Of a stretch of DNA of 64,000 nt, positions 38,882 to 48,243 are shown piece after piece. Location: assembly GCA_016705245.1 (NCBI GenBank), contig JADIYM010000022.1:5596-69595 (forward strand), read 5' to 3'. The notes under the pieces were generated by a model. That model was given only the letters and a program-made list of their open reading frames with translations. It was not told the origin of the DNA and did no database searches. A program made the translations under genes and the position numbers. Numbering within the stretch: position 1 is the stretch's first letter; every line of letters begins with the position of its first letter. Origin of the DNA: Blastocatellia bacterium (lineage in GTDB: Bacteria; Acidobacteriota; Blastocatellia; UBA7656; JADIYM01).

Positions 38882-39174
38882 GGTGCCAGGTCCTTTTCGA
38901 GGTAGGCGGACAACCTGACGATGCGCAGTCCGTCCTCGACATGGGTCTGGCACGCGAGAACCGATTTCCTGTGACCGCGATGATTCAGCACGACGACTTC
39001 ACAGTGGGCGCACTCGCCGGCGCCGCAATAGTTGCCTTCGGTGATGGCGCGCCCTCCGTGAACCGCAAGCGCATTCAGGAGACTGACTCCGCCTGGAACC
39101 GCAAGTTCACGTGTCACGATTCGGACCGTGACTTCCTTTGGACACTGCTTGCCGCGCCCACGGTGATTTGGCAT
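38878..39174 (-). CDS. Plant-type [2Fe-2S] ferredoxin
   Basis: 98 residues from the ATG at 39174. Cluster ligands are in NYCGAGECAHCEVVV (C-x4-C-x2-C, about residues 50, 55 and 58) and VLACQTHV (about 74). The compact beta-grasp length fits. Small electron carrier in the cytosol. The stop overlaps the putative start of the AAA+/HTH regulator, hinting at co-transcription. Confidence 0.85.
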   Translation of the reverse strand: MPNHRGRGKQCPKEVTVRIVTRELAVPGGVSLLNALAVHGGRAITEGNYCGAGECAHCEVVVLNHRGHRKSVLACQTHVEDGLRIVRLSAYLEKDLAP

Positions 39175-39269
39175 GTGACGGGACGGGGCGGACGGCCTTC
39201 TATGCGAAGACCGTCCGCCCCGGAAAGGTAACCCGGCCGCATCGTGCGATTGACGCGGCGGCCGGCCTG

Positions 39270-40609
39270 TTAGCGGTTGAGAATGACGGACTCGGCCGCC
39301 CGGGCTGCCGGGGCGTACTTGACGAGGTCGGCGAGCGTCGCCGTCTGCGCGGACTTGGCCATGCAGACCTGCGGATCCGCCGCCGCGATCGCCGCAAGGT
39401 TCGGCTTTGCAAGCGACGTGCCGTATTTGGCATTGATCGAGTCGATCACCGCCGATGCAACGATGGCGTGCCCTGTGGCCGACGGGTGCACGCCGTCGAG
39501 GCCGAACAGTCCGCCGAGATAGTCCGTGGTCACAGTGCCGACGCCGGCGATCGCAAATCCGTTCTTCGCGATGTCCGTAAGAATCGCGTTGACGTCGACA
39601 AAAGCCCAGCCGTTGGCATCCGCGAGCGCCCTGAGCTTCGCGTTGTACTGCTTCACGTTCTTGCGGATCTTCTTGACTTCCTTCCGCGTCAGGATCTGAT
39701 TCGGCGCAAGTGGGTTCCTGCTGGGACCCGCCGGCGATCGCCTGAATGGTCGGAAGCGCCGAAAGCGGCACGAACGCGTCCTTCTGCACACCGAACAGAA
39801 GCTTGATCTGCGCTGCATCAAGACCCGTCAGCGCCGACAATTCAGTGACCGAGAAGAGGTTCGCAATGACCGTGACGTCCGGAACGTTGAGCACGACCGC
39901 TTCGGCTCCGGTTCCGGCAAGCGCGGCGAAGACCGTGTCCGCGTTCGAGCGAAAGTCAGCGACCGGCGTGAGCGTGGTGTCGTCGACCGTTGCCGCAAGC
40001 GCAGCTCCGAGAGCGTCGTTGCTGCCCAGCCAGATCGTCAGGAATGTCGGCTGTAGTCCGACGGCAGTTTCGATCTGCGACCGCGGCGTATTCGCCGGCG
40101 CCGGCAGGAATGCGTACGGGAAACCAAGGACGAAGTCCTCGGCAGTGTCTGCCGTCCCCGCCGGATTCGCCGGGTCAATGGCCCACTTCGAGGTGAGCGC
40201 TTCGCCTCATGTTCTGGCCTGGAATCGCCACATCGTTCGCCGGCATCGTCGGATCGAGTCGGCCCGTCGTGACGCCAGTCGCGAACGTCGTTGCGCCCAC
40301 CTGGCACGTACCAGGAATCTGGACGAGCAATCCAGCTCCGGCGGCCGGGTTCGGCGTCGGAATTCCCGGATATGCAATCGACGGAAGCACCACCTGGGTA
40401 CCCATCGAGGTCGCCAGACGCGGGTAGAATCCCGTCGACTGGCCATCGGCAAATAGGGCTCCGTCCTTGAAGCCGGCCGTCAGGCTGTCGCCAACGCCAA
40501 CGAACCGCGTGAAATTCGGACCGCCGCCAGCGTTTGTGGCTGGCGACATCGTGGAAAGGATAAGTGCCATTGCGGACACAACAAGACACGCTCGTTTCAT
40601 ATCTCTCAC
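39270..40609 (-). pseudogene. Secreted SGNH/GDSL hydrolase, two frame breaks
   Basis: Three frame segments together give a complete protein of about 445 residues. Segment one starts MKRACLVVSAMALILSTMSP (signal peptide) and has the nucleophile block GVGDSLTAGF. At about 40206 the frame shifts into GEALTSKWAIDPANPA, FLTIWLGSNDALG and LNVPDVTVIANLFSV; at about 39715 it shifts again into LAPNQILTRKEVKKIRKN, ending with GLDGVHPSATGHAIV, which holds the catalytic Asp/His. All SGNH blocks are present after repair. The nearest relative is the gene at 61.4-62.7 kb. Consensus error or decay cannot be told apart here. Confidence 0.8.
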
Positions 40610-40745
40610 TCCTGTTTAGGTACCCGAAGACTCTGCACTGCTGATGAGTATCGATCAGGTTAGCACGCGCAGAAAACGGGTGCAATCGCACGGCATTCCC
40701 GTTCGGTTGCACCCGGTCCGTGCAGTGACCTAAGTCGGAGCAGAA

Positions 40746-42059
40746 CTAGAGCTTGATCTTGAGTACGGTCGTGTCTCTGAACTGATCGATGGGCGCCATC
40801 TCGCCCTTCGCGTTGATCTTGCTCCACTGACTGTTAGCAATGAAATGGAACCAGCCGTCGATGACGACACCTAGTGTCGGCTCGTCGAAGGCCGGATTCC
40901 CGACGTCGAGCACTTCAAGTTGCTCGACGGCATCGAAGCCCGCTGACATTCGGACCCTTGCTACGCGATGGGGTCGGACGCCGTTCTGGATCACGAGGAG
41001 GTCGCGGCCGAAGCTCGAGACACCATCGACGCCGAGGAGGCAGACCGACTCAGGTGTCGCCACGCGCGTTACCTTCCGGGTCGCGAGATTCACTGCGCAC
41101 AGGCCAAGCGCGTAGTCCGCGACGATCAGGCGTGCCCCATCCGGCGAAAGCGCGAGGCCCTGCGGCGACAGCAATTCTCCGGATGGGACGAGGACATCGA
41201 GCGTCCTGGCGCCGACTCGGGCGACGAACAGCGCTCCACCATCGCTGTCGGATACGTACAAGTCGCCGTTCGGAGCCAATGTGACGTCGCCAAACGTGTG
41301 CGACTTCTCGTCGGCCGGTTCGAGGCGGTGGACGGCCTTTCCGGTTCGCAGATCGAAGCCCACGACGGCCGATTTGCCGGCGTCCGCCGGGGTGAATCCG
41401 TCCGTTTGCGGAACGGCGCCGGTCGCGACCCACAATACGCGTCGCTTCGAATCGACGGTCATGCCGAAGACGCTCCAGAGGCCCGCCGATCGATCGGCAA
41501 GCAGCGTCGTCGCGCCGGCGGCGTCGATCCTGAAGATCTTTCGCTCGCGAACACTGCTCGCGAAAACGACCTTGCCGACGGGGTCGTACGCGAGACCCTC
41601 GAGAATGAGCTGTTTCCCCGGAATCGTCATCGCCGGCGAACTCTTGCCAGCTTGATTTGAATTGGCGGCAAGTCGGGCGCAGGCGGCACGGAAACGGTCC
41701 GTCGCAGCGAGCGACTTGAAGTCCTCGTCCTTTTCGGCCGGCATCGACAGTCCCATCGCGCCGAGACGTTCGAGGAGCCTCATGGCCTCGTCCGGCTTCC
41801 CATTCAGGGCAAGCGCGCTCGCAAGGTTGTAGATGATCCGCGGATGATCCGGACGCTCAGCGTATGCGCGTCGCATCTCGACGAGAAAGACGTCGAGTTT
41901 GCCAGCGGCATACGCCTCCTGGCCGAGCTTGGCGGCCTGCGCCGCTTCGGCGTGCGATGCGACGAGCGTTGCAGGAGTCTGCGCGGCGACCGTTCCGGCC
42001 GTCGAGATTAGAACCCCGGCGATCGCCGTCATCCACGGATGTCTGTTCTTCGTTGTCAT
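40746..42059 (-). CDS. Secreted TPR plus NHL/SMP-30-like beta-propeller protein
   Basis: 437 residues. Signal peptide (MTAIAGVLISTAGTVAAQ), a short TPR-like helical region (RRAYAERPDHPRIIYNLASA), then from about 150 a propeller with repeated blades: LEGLAYDPVGKVVFASSVRE, FGDVTLAPNGDLYVSDSDGG, LSPQGLALSPDGARLIVADY. Resembles SMP-30/NHL sensors or lactonases without visible catalytic residues. Probably periplasmic. Confidence 0.82.
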   Translation of the reverse strand: MTTKNRHPWMTAIAGVLISTAGTVAAQTPATLVASHAEAAQAAKLGQEAYAAGKLDVFLVEMRRAYAERPDHPRIIYNLASALALNGKPDEAMRLLERLGAMGLSMPAEKDEDFKSLAATDRFRAACARLAANSNQAGKSSPAMTIPGKQLILEGLAYDPVGKVVFASSVRERKIFRIDAAGATTLLADRSAGLWSVFGMTVDSKRRVLWVATGAVPQTDGFTPADAGKSAVVGFDLRTGKAVHRLEPADEKSHTFGDVTLAPNGDLYVSDSDGGALFVARVGARTLDVLVPSGELLSPQGLALSPDGARLIVADYALGLCAVNLATRKVTRVATPESVCLLGVDGVSSFGRDLLVIQNGVRPHRVARVRMSAGFDAVEQLEVLDVGNPAFDEPTLGVVIDGWFHFIANSQWSKINAKGEMAPIDQFRDTTVLKIKL

Positions 42060-42340
42060 GAAACCCTGCCTTTCTCGAAGTGGGGCGGGTGCTCGCTTTC
42101 GAGCCCTCGCCGATGCAGCGGAGACCCCAACGCCGGGAACCTCCTGCCCTTGCCGGCATTGGGCAAGAGAATAGACTCAGTTTTACACTGTTTTACGCAA
42201 CTGAACTTTGGCAATAGGCCAACGGATCGACCGGTTTCCGAACGGGTTGTCTGGACACGGCTCACGGCACTGGGCTATTCTCGCGGGGTTACGGACTCAG
42301 GCGGGAACTCACCCTATTCACAGGCATTTCGGCGACGAGG

Positions 42341-43672
42341 ATGGAGACGCTTCGGCCACCGGATCAGACGTCGGCTCGGATCATCGAAGCCTACTGCGAG
42401 CTTCTCGACTCTCCCGCGCTTCGGCTCCGGTTTATCCGGAAAGCTGTCGCGAGATGTCAGGACGAGGGTGTCGGTCAGGGGGCGCGATGGCCTCTGTTCG
42501 ACCGTTTTCGGCTGCGAAAGATCGTCGTCGAGGAACTGGTACCGCTCTTGCCCGCGGCTTCAAAGGTTCCGACGTCTGTCCGCATCGCAATGACGGCGTA
42601 TCGATTCCGCGTCCCGATCTATGCAGCATCGGCCGCGTTGAGCGTCGGACTTGTCGGCATCATCGCGTATCTGGGCGTACAGGTCGCGTTGGCGTCGTAT
42701 GCGACTCCTGCGCAAGCTAACGCCACGGCCGCCGCCGTTGCGCCTTCCGGCGTCGTCCTTGCAGCGGACCTGCCACAGTACACGGCTGAGCAGATCTGGC
42801 TTGTCGAACAGGGCGAAGGCTATGAGGTGTATTCGAATGGCGCTCGAATTCTCACCGAGTTCGAAACTGACGGACCCGCGCGTAGATTCTACGGCTTTCC
42901 AAAGAATGCCGAGACACCGGATGCAGCCGTTGAGCGTGTCGGCAACCCCATCGGCATCGTGTACCACACCTCGCAGAGCCACATTGCGCCGTTCAAGGAA
43001 GAGTTCAACGACAAGCTTCAGACGAGCGCGAGAGCACTGCTTGATTTCGTCGCCAGACGGCGGCTCTACAACTACGTCATCGATCGCTTCGGTCGGATAT
43101 ATCGCGTGGTTCGAGACGAGAACGCCGCGGATCACGCCGGGAACTCGGTGTGGGCGGACGACGAGTACAACTACCTTGATCTCTCGGGGGGGACGATCGG
43201 CGTTTGCTTCGAGGCGGAATGGCGACCCGACACCAGACTTGCAGCGGACGAAATCAACGAGGCGCAGATCTATGCGGGTCGGGTGCTGACGGCGATGTTG
43301 CGGAGCAAGTACGGGATCGATGACTCGATGTGCGTGACGCATGCCCTCGTATCGGTGAGTCCGTCGTCGAGGCTCATCGGATTTCACATGGACTGGGCAC
43401 ACGCCTTTCCGTTCGCTTCCATCGGACTCTCGGACAAGTACGCAGTGGAGACTCCCAGCATTGCGGAGTTCGGTTTCGACCATGATGGGCAGTTCGATCG
43501 CGCCATCGGAGAAATCTGGCCTGGAATACCGCTCGCCGAGTCCCGCCTTGTGGAGTCGGCCGCAGCCTCCGGAAAGCGCGACACGGACCACAGGCGCGAC
43601 CTTCAACAGCGCTATCGAAACTTCAAGAGCTGGCTGAGCGCTCGGGACGTGGAGGCGGGCCAGGGAGAATGA
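42341..43672 (+). CDS. Membrane-anchored N-acetylmuramoyl-L-alanine amidase-like protein (amidase_2/PGRP fold)
   Basis: 443 residues. A cytosolic helical N-terminus, one membrane helix (PIYAASAALSVGLVGIIAYL, about 86-106), then an outside domain. IGIVYHTSQS has the first zinc-ligand-like His, YNYVIDRFGRIYRVVRD and GGTIGVCFEAEW give the central sheet, and CVTHALVS the second His. This is the PGRP/AmpD-like fold for cutting or binding peptidoglycan. The third ligand is not certain, so a binding-only role is possible. Confidence 0.75.
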   Translation: METLRPPDQTSARIIEAYCELLDSPALRLRFIRKAVARCQDEGVGQGARWPLFDRFRLRKIVVEELVPLLPAASKVPTSVRIAMTAYRFRVPIYAASAALSVGLVGIIAYLGVQVALASYATPAQANATAAAVAPSGVVLAADLPQYTAEQIWLVEQGEGYEVYSNGARILTEFETDGPARRFYGFPKNAETPDAAVERVGNPIGIVYHTSQSHIAPFKEEFNDKLQTSARALLDFVARRRLYNYVIDRFGRIYRVVRDENAADHAGNSVWADDEYNYLDLSGGTIGVCFEAEWRPDTRLAADEINEAQIYAGRVLTAMLRSKYGIDDSMCVTHALVSVSPSSRLIGFHMDWAHAFPFASIGLSDKYAVETPSIAEFGFDHDGQFDRAIGEIWPGIPLAESRLVESAAASGKRDTDHRRDLQQRYRNFKSWLSARDVEAGQGE

Positions 43673-43729
43673 TGTGCGTGGAAGAAACGGCAATCGGAAT
43701 GGCGACGCACGGCTTGGCACGGTGCGCGG

Positions 43730-43990
43730 ATGAACCGCGATCAGCTCCGCCACAACGTCGCTTCGCGGACCAATCTCGAATCCGACCACATTGCGCGAGC
43801 GATCGAATCTATGCTCAGCGCTATGAGCAAGGCGCTGGCACGTGGAGAATCGGTGTCGATTCGGGGGCTCGGAATGCTCGAGACCCGTTCGACCCGGGAC
43901 GGGCGGCGGTCCGTTCGTTTGCGACCGGCCCGGGTGCGCCGGGCAACGCCCACTGATATTGAATCGACAACCACACTTTTCGGAGGAGTC
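43730..43990 (+). CDS. HU/IHF-like DNA-binding protein, reading into the actin-like gene
   Basis: MNRDQLRHNVASRTNLESDH then ARAIESMLSAMSKALARGES and VSIRGLGMLETRSTRDGR follow the HU helix-helix-strand pattern (normally VxLxGFGxFExRxxxxRxGRNP). The DNA-arm proline motif is missing and the C-terminus is arginine-rich (SVRLRPARVRRA). No stop separates it from the actin-like gene, whose own ATG and ribosome site are at 43991 and 43982-43987. Either HU lost its stop through an indel, or it is a short divergent HU read through. Confidence 0.6.
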
Positions 43991-45042
43991 ATGGATCACA
44001 GACCAAACCAGGACGAGCGCAGCGGATCCGAGCATGGCGATCAGCGTTCGCAGGAAACCGCGCCGCTCGGCCTCGACATAGGTACGAGCCGGATCGTGCT
44101 CATGCGCGGAACGGGTCACGGCGCCAAGACGGAGACCCAGCTCAACGCGTTCGTCTCGGTTCCTTCTCGGAAGTTCACCGAAAACATCCTGAAACAGAAC
44201 AAGGTGGGTTATCACCTGAACGGTGGGCGAGAGATCTTCATCTTCGGTAACGAATCCGAGAAGTTCGCGTCATTCTTCAATGTCGACGCGCGAAGACCGA
44301 TGAAGGCCGGTGTCCTGAATCCGTCCGAAGACAACGGCCTGCTCGTCATTCAGACCATCATCGAGAAGCTCCTACCAAAGACGAAGAAGCACGAGATGGT
44401 CTGCTTCAGCGTTCCAGGCCCAGGTCGCGAGATGACGTCGGATCTCGTGTATCACGAAGCCATGCTCAAGAATCTGCTGCAGGGGCTCGGTTACCGCGCC
44501 AAGGCGATCAACGAGGGCCTGGCCGTGATCTTCTCGGAGCTCGAGAGCGAGAACTTCACGGGAATCGGCATCAGTGCCGGCGGCGGGATGTGCGGCAACG
44601 TGTCTGGCGTACATGTCGGTGCCGGTCTTCCAGTTCAGCACGAGTCGGGCGGGAGACTACATCGACCAGAGCGTCGCCTCCGTGGTGGGCGAGGCAACGA
44701 CGCGCGTGCGCGTGGCAAAGGAGGAGAGCTTCGACCTGCGTCGCTCGCCGCAGTCGAAGATCGAGCAGGCCCTGTCGATCTACTACGAAGAGATGATTCT
44801 TTCGCTCGTCGAAGCGCTTCGGACGGACTTCGTCAAGGCCGCCAATCTTCCGCGTATGGATCGGCCGATCCCGATTGTCCTGAGCGGCGGCACGGCGTCT
44901 CCGAAGGGATTCGTCGAGAAGTTCGTCGCCGCCCCTCGAGCAGGCGGATCTTCCGTTCAAGGTCTCGGACGTGCGGCTGGCGTCGGATCCGCTCACCGCC
45001 ACAGCGCGCGGCTGCGCGATCGCCGCGATGCACGAAGAATAG
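43991..45042 (+). pseudogene. MreB/ParM-like actin-fold protein, two frame breaks
   Basis: Starts MDHRPNQDERSGSE after GGAGG. Phosphate-1 loop GLDIGTSRIVLMRG, then GIGISAGGGMC (phosphate-2), and after a frame change at about 44603, LAYMSVPVFQFSTSRAGDYI, ALSIYYEEMILSLVEAL and PIPIVLSGGTASPKGFVEKF (adenosine motif). A second change at about 44934 restores LEQADLPFKVSDVRLASDPL ending AIAAMHEE. Repaired length is about 350 residues, all actin-fold motifs present. It may build a filament for shape, polarity or DNA segregation; its own polymer class is unknown. Confidence 0.75.
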
Positions 45043-45118
45043 GAGCAGTGCCTGGCGACGAGAGCGCGGGATCACCTTCGATCGCGTGCTCTCGTCGCGT
45101 CTGAGCATTGGCGAGCCG

Positions 45119-45182
45119 GACACAGGAACGCCCACGACCGCGATGCCACCAAGGGGCTCGAAGTCGTGGGCGTTCCTGTGTC
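45119..45182. terminator. Bidirectional hairpin between convergent genes
   Basis: GACACAGGAACGCCCACGAC at 45119-45138 is the exact reverse complement of 45163-45182, a 20-bp stem with a 24-base loop. It sits between the 3' ends of the actin-like gene and erpA, ending 17 bases from the erpA stop, so it is a plausible terminator for both strands although no T-run follows. Confidence 0.65.
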
Positions 45183-45199
45183 TGAGGTCGATCGGAAGG

Positions 45200-45529
45200 C
45201 TAGGCGCTGAACGACGTTCCGCAGCCGCACCCGCCTGTTGCATTCGGATTCTTGAAGGTGAATCCGGAACCCATGACCGAGCTCACGTAGTCGATCTCGA
45301 CCCCGTCGAGGTACTGTGCGCTGAACATGTCGACGAAGACGCGGACGCCATTCATCTCAGAGATGCTGTCGTCCTCACGGGGCGATTCTTCGATCTCCAT
45401 CGCATACTGGAAGCCCGAGCACCCCCCGGGGATAACACGGACGCGAAGACCACCCTCGTCCGAGAGCTCCTCTTCCGACATGAACTTCTTGACCTCGAGG
45501 GCCGCTGCTTCCGTCATCATGAGATTCAT
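45200..45529 (-). CDS. erpA: A-type iron-sulfur carrier ErpA/IscA
   Basis: 109 residues, normal length. Cluster ligands are Cys37 (IPGGCSGFQYAM) and C-terminal Cys101 and Cys103 (GGCGCGTSF). It carries Fe-S clusters from scaffold to target enzymes. It closes a minus-strand iron-sulfur block that also holds nfu-like and mrp genes. ACCAAGTGACC at 45547-45557, just upstream, recurs near the SufR-like regulator start. Confidence 0.94.
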   Translation of the reverse strand: MNLMMTEAAALEVKKFMSEEELSDEGGLRVRVIPGGCSGFQYAMEIEESPREDDSISEMNGVRVFVDMFSAQYLDGVEIDYVSSVMGSGFTFKNPNATGGCGCGTSFSA

Positions 45530-45583
45530 CGTGATTCGTTCTCCTTACCAAGTGACCAAATCTAACCTGACCGACTCGGATTC

Positions 45584-45926
45584 TCAACATTCTTGAGGCG
45601 TCGATTTCGGCGCTACAAGCTTCTTCAGGACCGACGAGAATCGGCCCTTCGACGACCCTTGCTCCTCGGCGATGAGTTCGCCTAATCCGCGAGCCCTCAC
45701 GCAGGTGCCGTTCGACCGACTCGCGCAGGGTCACTCCGGAACTGGGGCAGCCCACACGCTCCCCCGGAAGCGATACCTCCGGACATTGCAGCCTCGACGC
45801 ACACGAGATCGGTACCGCCGCCGTGACGCGCGCGAGCGCGGGTCTCACGGTGGCAAGCACGCGCTCGACGTCCGCGATGCTGAACGCGGCGGGCGATGTA
45901 ATACTTGAGGATTGGTCGGCGTGCAT
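45584..45926 (-). pseudogene. Nfu/NifU C-terminal-type scaffold, three frame breaks
   Basis: Reads FSIADVERVLATVRPALAR in the first frame, then HGGGTDLVCVEAAMSGGIAS ending GGAC (break at about 45825), then GCPSSGVTLRESVERHLRE (break at about 45752), then GLGELIAEEQGSSKGRFSSV ending KSTPQEC with stop at 45584-45586 (break at about 45695). The C-x-x-C motif of Nfu scaffolds is restored as CGGC after repair. Fifteen bases after mrp and 54 before erpA, so an Fe-S assembly operon. Three breaks in 340 bases is the densest damage in the window. Confidence 0.7.
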
Positions 45927-45941
45927 GCTCGGGTATTACGG

Positions 45942-46766
45942 CTACATCGAAATGGTTGGAAGCGCCTTTGCAGCAGCGCCCGAAGACAAGGTTGCAGCGA
46001 CAGAATCGGCTATGGCAAACAGGGCGACACTTTGCGGAGACTCCGGATCACGGACCACGATTGGTGTGCCTTGATCGCCACATTCGCGCACCGAAGCCGA
46101 GATCGGAATGCTGCCGAGAAGGCTGCTGCCGAACTGCTTCGCCAGCGCCTCGCCTCCGCCGCTGCCGAAAATCTCGTGTGCGGCCCCGCACGATCCGCAA
46201 TTGAACGAGCTCATGTTCTCCACGATGCCGAGAAGTGGGCACACCCACCTGTTCGAACATGTTGATGGCCTTGCGAACATCAGCCGTTGCTACATCCTGC
46301 GGAGTTGTTACGACGATCGCGCCCTGGACCGGGACTAGCTGCGCAAGGGAGAGCTGAACATCGCCCGTTCCCGGCGGCATGTCGACGACGAGTATGTCGA
46401 GCTCTCCCCAGAGACGTCCGAAAGAAACTGTCGGACGACGGTATGGAGCATCGGTCCACGCCATACTACCGGCTTGTCACCCGGATTGAGAAAACCCATC
46501 GACATGACCTTCAGGCCATGTGATTCGAGCGGAATGATCTTCGTGCCTTCGATGTTGGGCTGGCCGCTCAATCCCACCATCAATGGAACGTTCGGGCCGT
46601 ATACGTCCGTATCGAGCAAGCCGACCCGCAAGCCGCGCAGGGCCAGGGCCGCGGCCAGGTTGACTGCAACCGTGGTTTTTCCGACGCCTCCCTTCCCCGA
46701 ACTGACGGCAACGATGCTTCGAATACCGGCAATGGGTTCCTTGGGAGCCTGTTGATGTGCGCTCAT
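45942..46766 (-). pseudogene. mrp: Mrp/ApbC P-loop Fe-S carrier ATPase, two frame breaks
   Basis: Walker A with deviant Lys: VAVSSGKGGVGKTTVAVNLA; then DTDVYGPNVPLMVGL and PVVWRGPMLHTVVRQFL. After a break at about 46413: WGELDILVVDMPPGTGDVQL; after one at about 46236: LLGIVENMSSFNCGSCGAAH, which includes the C-x-x-C that binds a cluster between monomers. Repaired length is about 275 residues, complete. ApbC/Mrp loads Fe-S clusters onto apoproteins. ATG overlaps the stop of a possible 50-codon ORF upstream. Confidence 0.85.
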
Positions 46767-46915
46767 TCGCGCCTCCTCTTCGATTTGTCCGACTCCGATG
46801 CTCGGGACAAGAGCACCGCCGGGCCCACGACGTCACGCGCACCCTGTGGACGCGCGTCGAAGGCCGCACATTCCGGCGTTGACGCCACCGGCTCCTGTTC
46901 TGGACTTACAACCAT
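46763..46915 (-). CDS. Possible 50-residue ORF coupled to mrp
   Basis: ATG at 46915, six bases from the stop of the regulator-ferredoxin gene, and a TGA overlapping the mrp start (ATGA). Reads MVVSPEQEPVASTPECAAFD and ends SKRRRE. It exactly fills the space between two genes with operon-style overlap, but there is no family and the composition is not distinctive. It may instead be a leader or chance ORF. Confidence 0.3.
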   Translation of the reverse strand: MVVSPEQEPVASTPECAAFDARPQGARDVVGPAVLLSRASESDKSKRRRE

Positions 46916-48029
46916 CCACGCTCCAGCCTCAGACTCGACAGGAGCTCATCGAGACGCTCGACCGTCACGCCATCAGTAAATTCTCCATCGAGCTCGACGT
47001 TCGGACCCATATCGCACGCCCCAAAGCAGTACGTGAGTTCGAGTGAGAGTCCATCCTCTGACGGCACATCGGGAGCGATGCCGTAATGTGTGACTAGGTG
47101 CTCGACCAGTTCGTCAGCGCCGTTCATTGAGCAGTGGACGTTCACGCACACGGACATGCAATGCTTGCCGGAACTGCCTCGAGTCGACGAATCGGCGTTC
47201 ACCTCTTGAGTACCGGATTCGTCGGTCGTGCCGGGGACGAGTCTCTCGGAACCAGTCCGACCGGATGCAGTGGTATCCGTCGAACGAGCGTCACCGGCGA
47301 TTTCGCCCGAATGTTCAGGGACGTTCGAGTGTGACATTGAAGCACTCTCGGCTCGGTCAACCGTTGGCAGGGAGCGCCTTCCGCCTGGTTCTCTCGAGGG
47401 CACTATGCGGTATTCGCAGGAACGAGCATCGTCCGCGATCATGCAACAGGTCTTGATCACCGTGCCGCCCGTCACCTCTCCGTAAACGCGAAGCTCTTCA
47501 CGGCAGACCTGGGGATAGTGCTCGGCGACGTCCCTTATCGGGCAGTTGTGCTCGACGATCCGGAAACTGCCGTCGTCCAGCCGCTCGATTTCCGCAACGT
47601 ACCCGCGCTCGTTGAACTGATTCACGACGGCTTGAACGCGGGCGTCGAAATCGAGTCCTTCGACATCTCGACGAAGCAACTGAATGTTCGCGTCGGCCTG
47701 ATCCATGAGAAGCGAGTCAATGGCCGCGTTACCATGCCTTCGACCAAGCTGCGAGAGAAGATCACACGCAAAGTCAGCAGACCGATCCGGAAAGAGACCA
47801 TCCCCTCGTCGGTCAACGAATATACGAACCTCGGTCGTCCACGCTCACAACGTTCGGAACTGTGACCAATGAAGCCCTGATCCTCGAGCTGATCCAGATG
47901 ACGCCGGACTGCGACTTTGGAAATCTCGAGCTCGGTCGCAAGCGACTCCACGCTCATCGTTCCCTGCCTCTTGAGGAGGTTAACGATCTCCGCGCGGGTG
48001 GACTTGAGAAGCTCGATGTACGTCAGCAT
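46906..48029 (-). CDS. SufR-like Fe-S-responsive repressor joined to a thioredoxin-like [2Fe-2S] ferredoxin domain, one frame break
   Basis: The N-terminus is a winged HTH: YIELLKSTRAEIVNLLKRQG, MSVESLATELEISKVAVRRH, LDQLEDQGFI. At about 47802 a missing G shifts the frame; downstream reads LLRRDVEGLDFDARVQAVVN, then HNCPIRDVAEHYPQVCREEL and CCMIADDARSCEY, the cysteine set of SufR-type sensors. Without a stop the frame continues through a Ser/Thr/Gly linker into CVNVHCSMNGADEL and CFGACDMGPNVEL, a NuoE-like [2Fe-2S] fold. An internal ATG (MSHSNVPEHS) could start it separately. Likely represses its own Fe-S operon and perhaps the divergent ferritin-like gene. Confidence 0.75.
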
Positions 48030-48052
48030 AACGATTGAGCATACGGGTCACC

Positions 48053-48065
48053 GTCACTTGGTCAC
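48053..48065. promoter_or_regulatory. Candidate operator GTCACTTGGTCAC
   Basis: A GTCAC-TTG-GTCAC direct repeat lies 24 bases before the SufR-like start and 38 before the divergent TTGACG box. Its complement shares ACCAAGTGAC with 45547-45557 upstream of erpA. This fits a binding site for the SufR-like protein; it is inference from a 10-base match. Confidence 0.35.
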
Positions 48066-48090
48066 ATTTCGTTATTAAAGTGCGGCCGCC

Positions 48091-48119
48091 TTGACGACGT
48101 CAGTCGCGAATCTCATACT
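48091..48119 (+). promoter_or_regulatory. Sigma-70-type promoter for the ferritin-like gene
   Basis: TTGACG at 48091-48096 and CATACT at 48114-48119 are separated by 17 bases, a near-consensus pair about 125 bases before the ferritin-like ATG. It is divergent from the SufR-like gene and lies next to the candidate operator. Confidence 0.45.
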
Positions 48120-48243
48120 GCGAGCGCGACGGCAGCTGCCGAGGCTTCTCTTGTTTCCGGTGTGCTCTCGCTTAAGAATGGCATGGCTGGCGCCCCTGAG
48201 CGCGATCAGCTTGACGGAATTTCCGCCACAAGGACTCACGCGG

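Noticed and set aside
42560..44215. 551-residue minus-strand open frame opposite the amidase-like gene
   Set aside because: No recognisable motif; the plus strand carries the amidase-like, HU-like and actin-like motifs.
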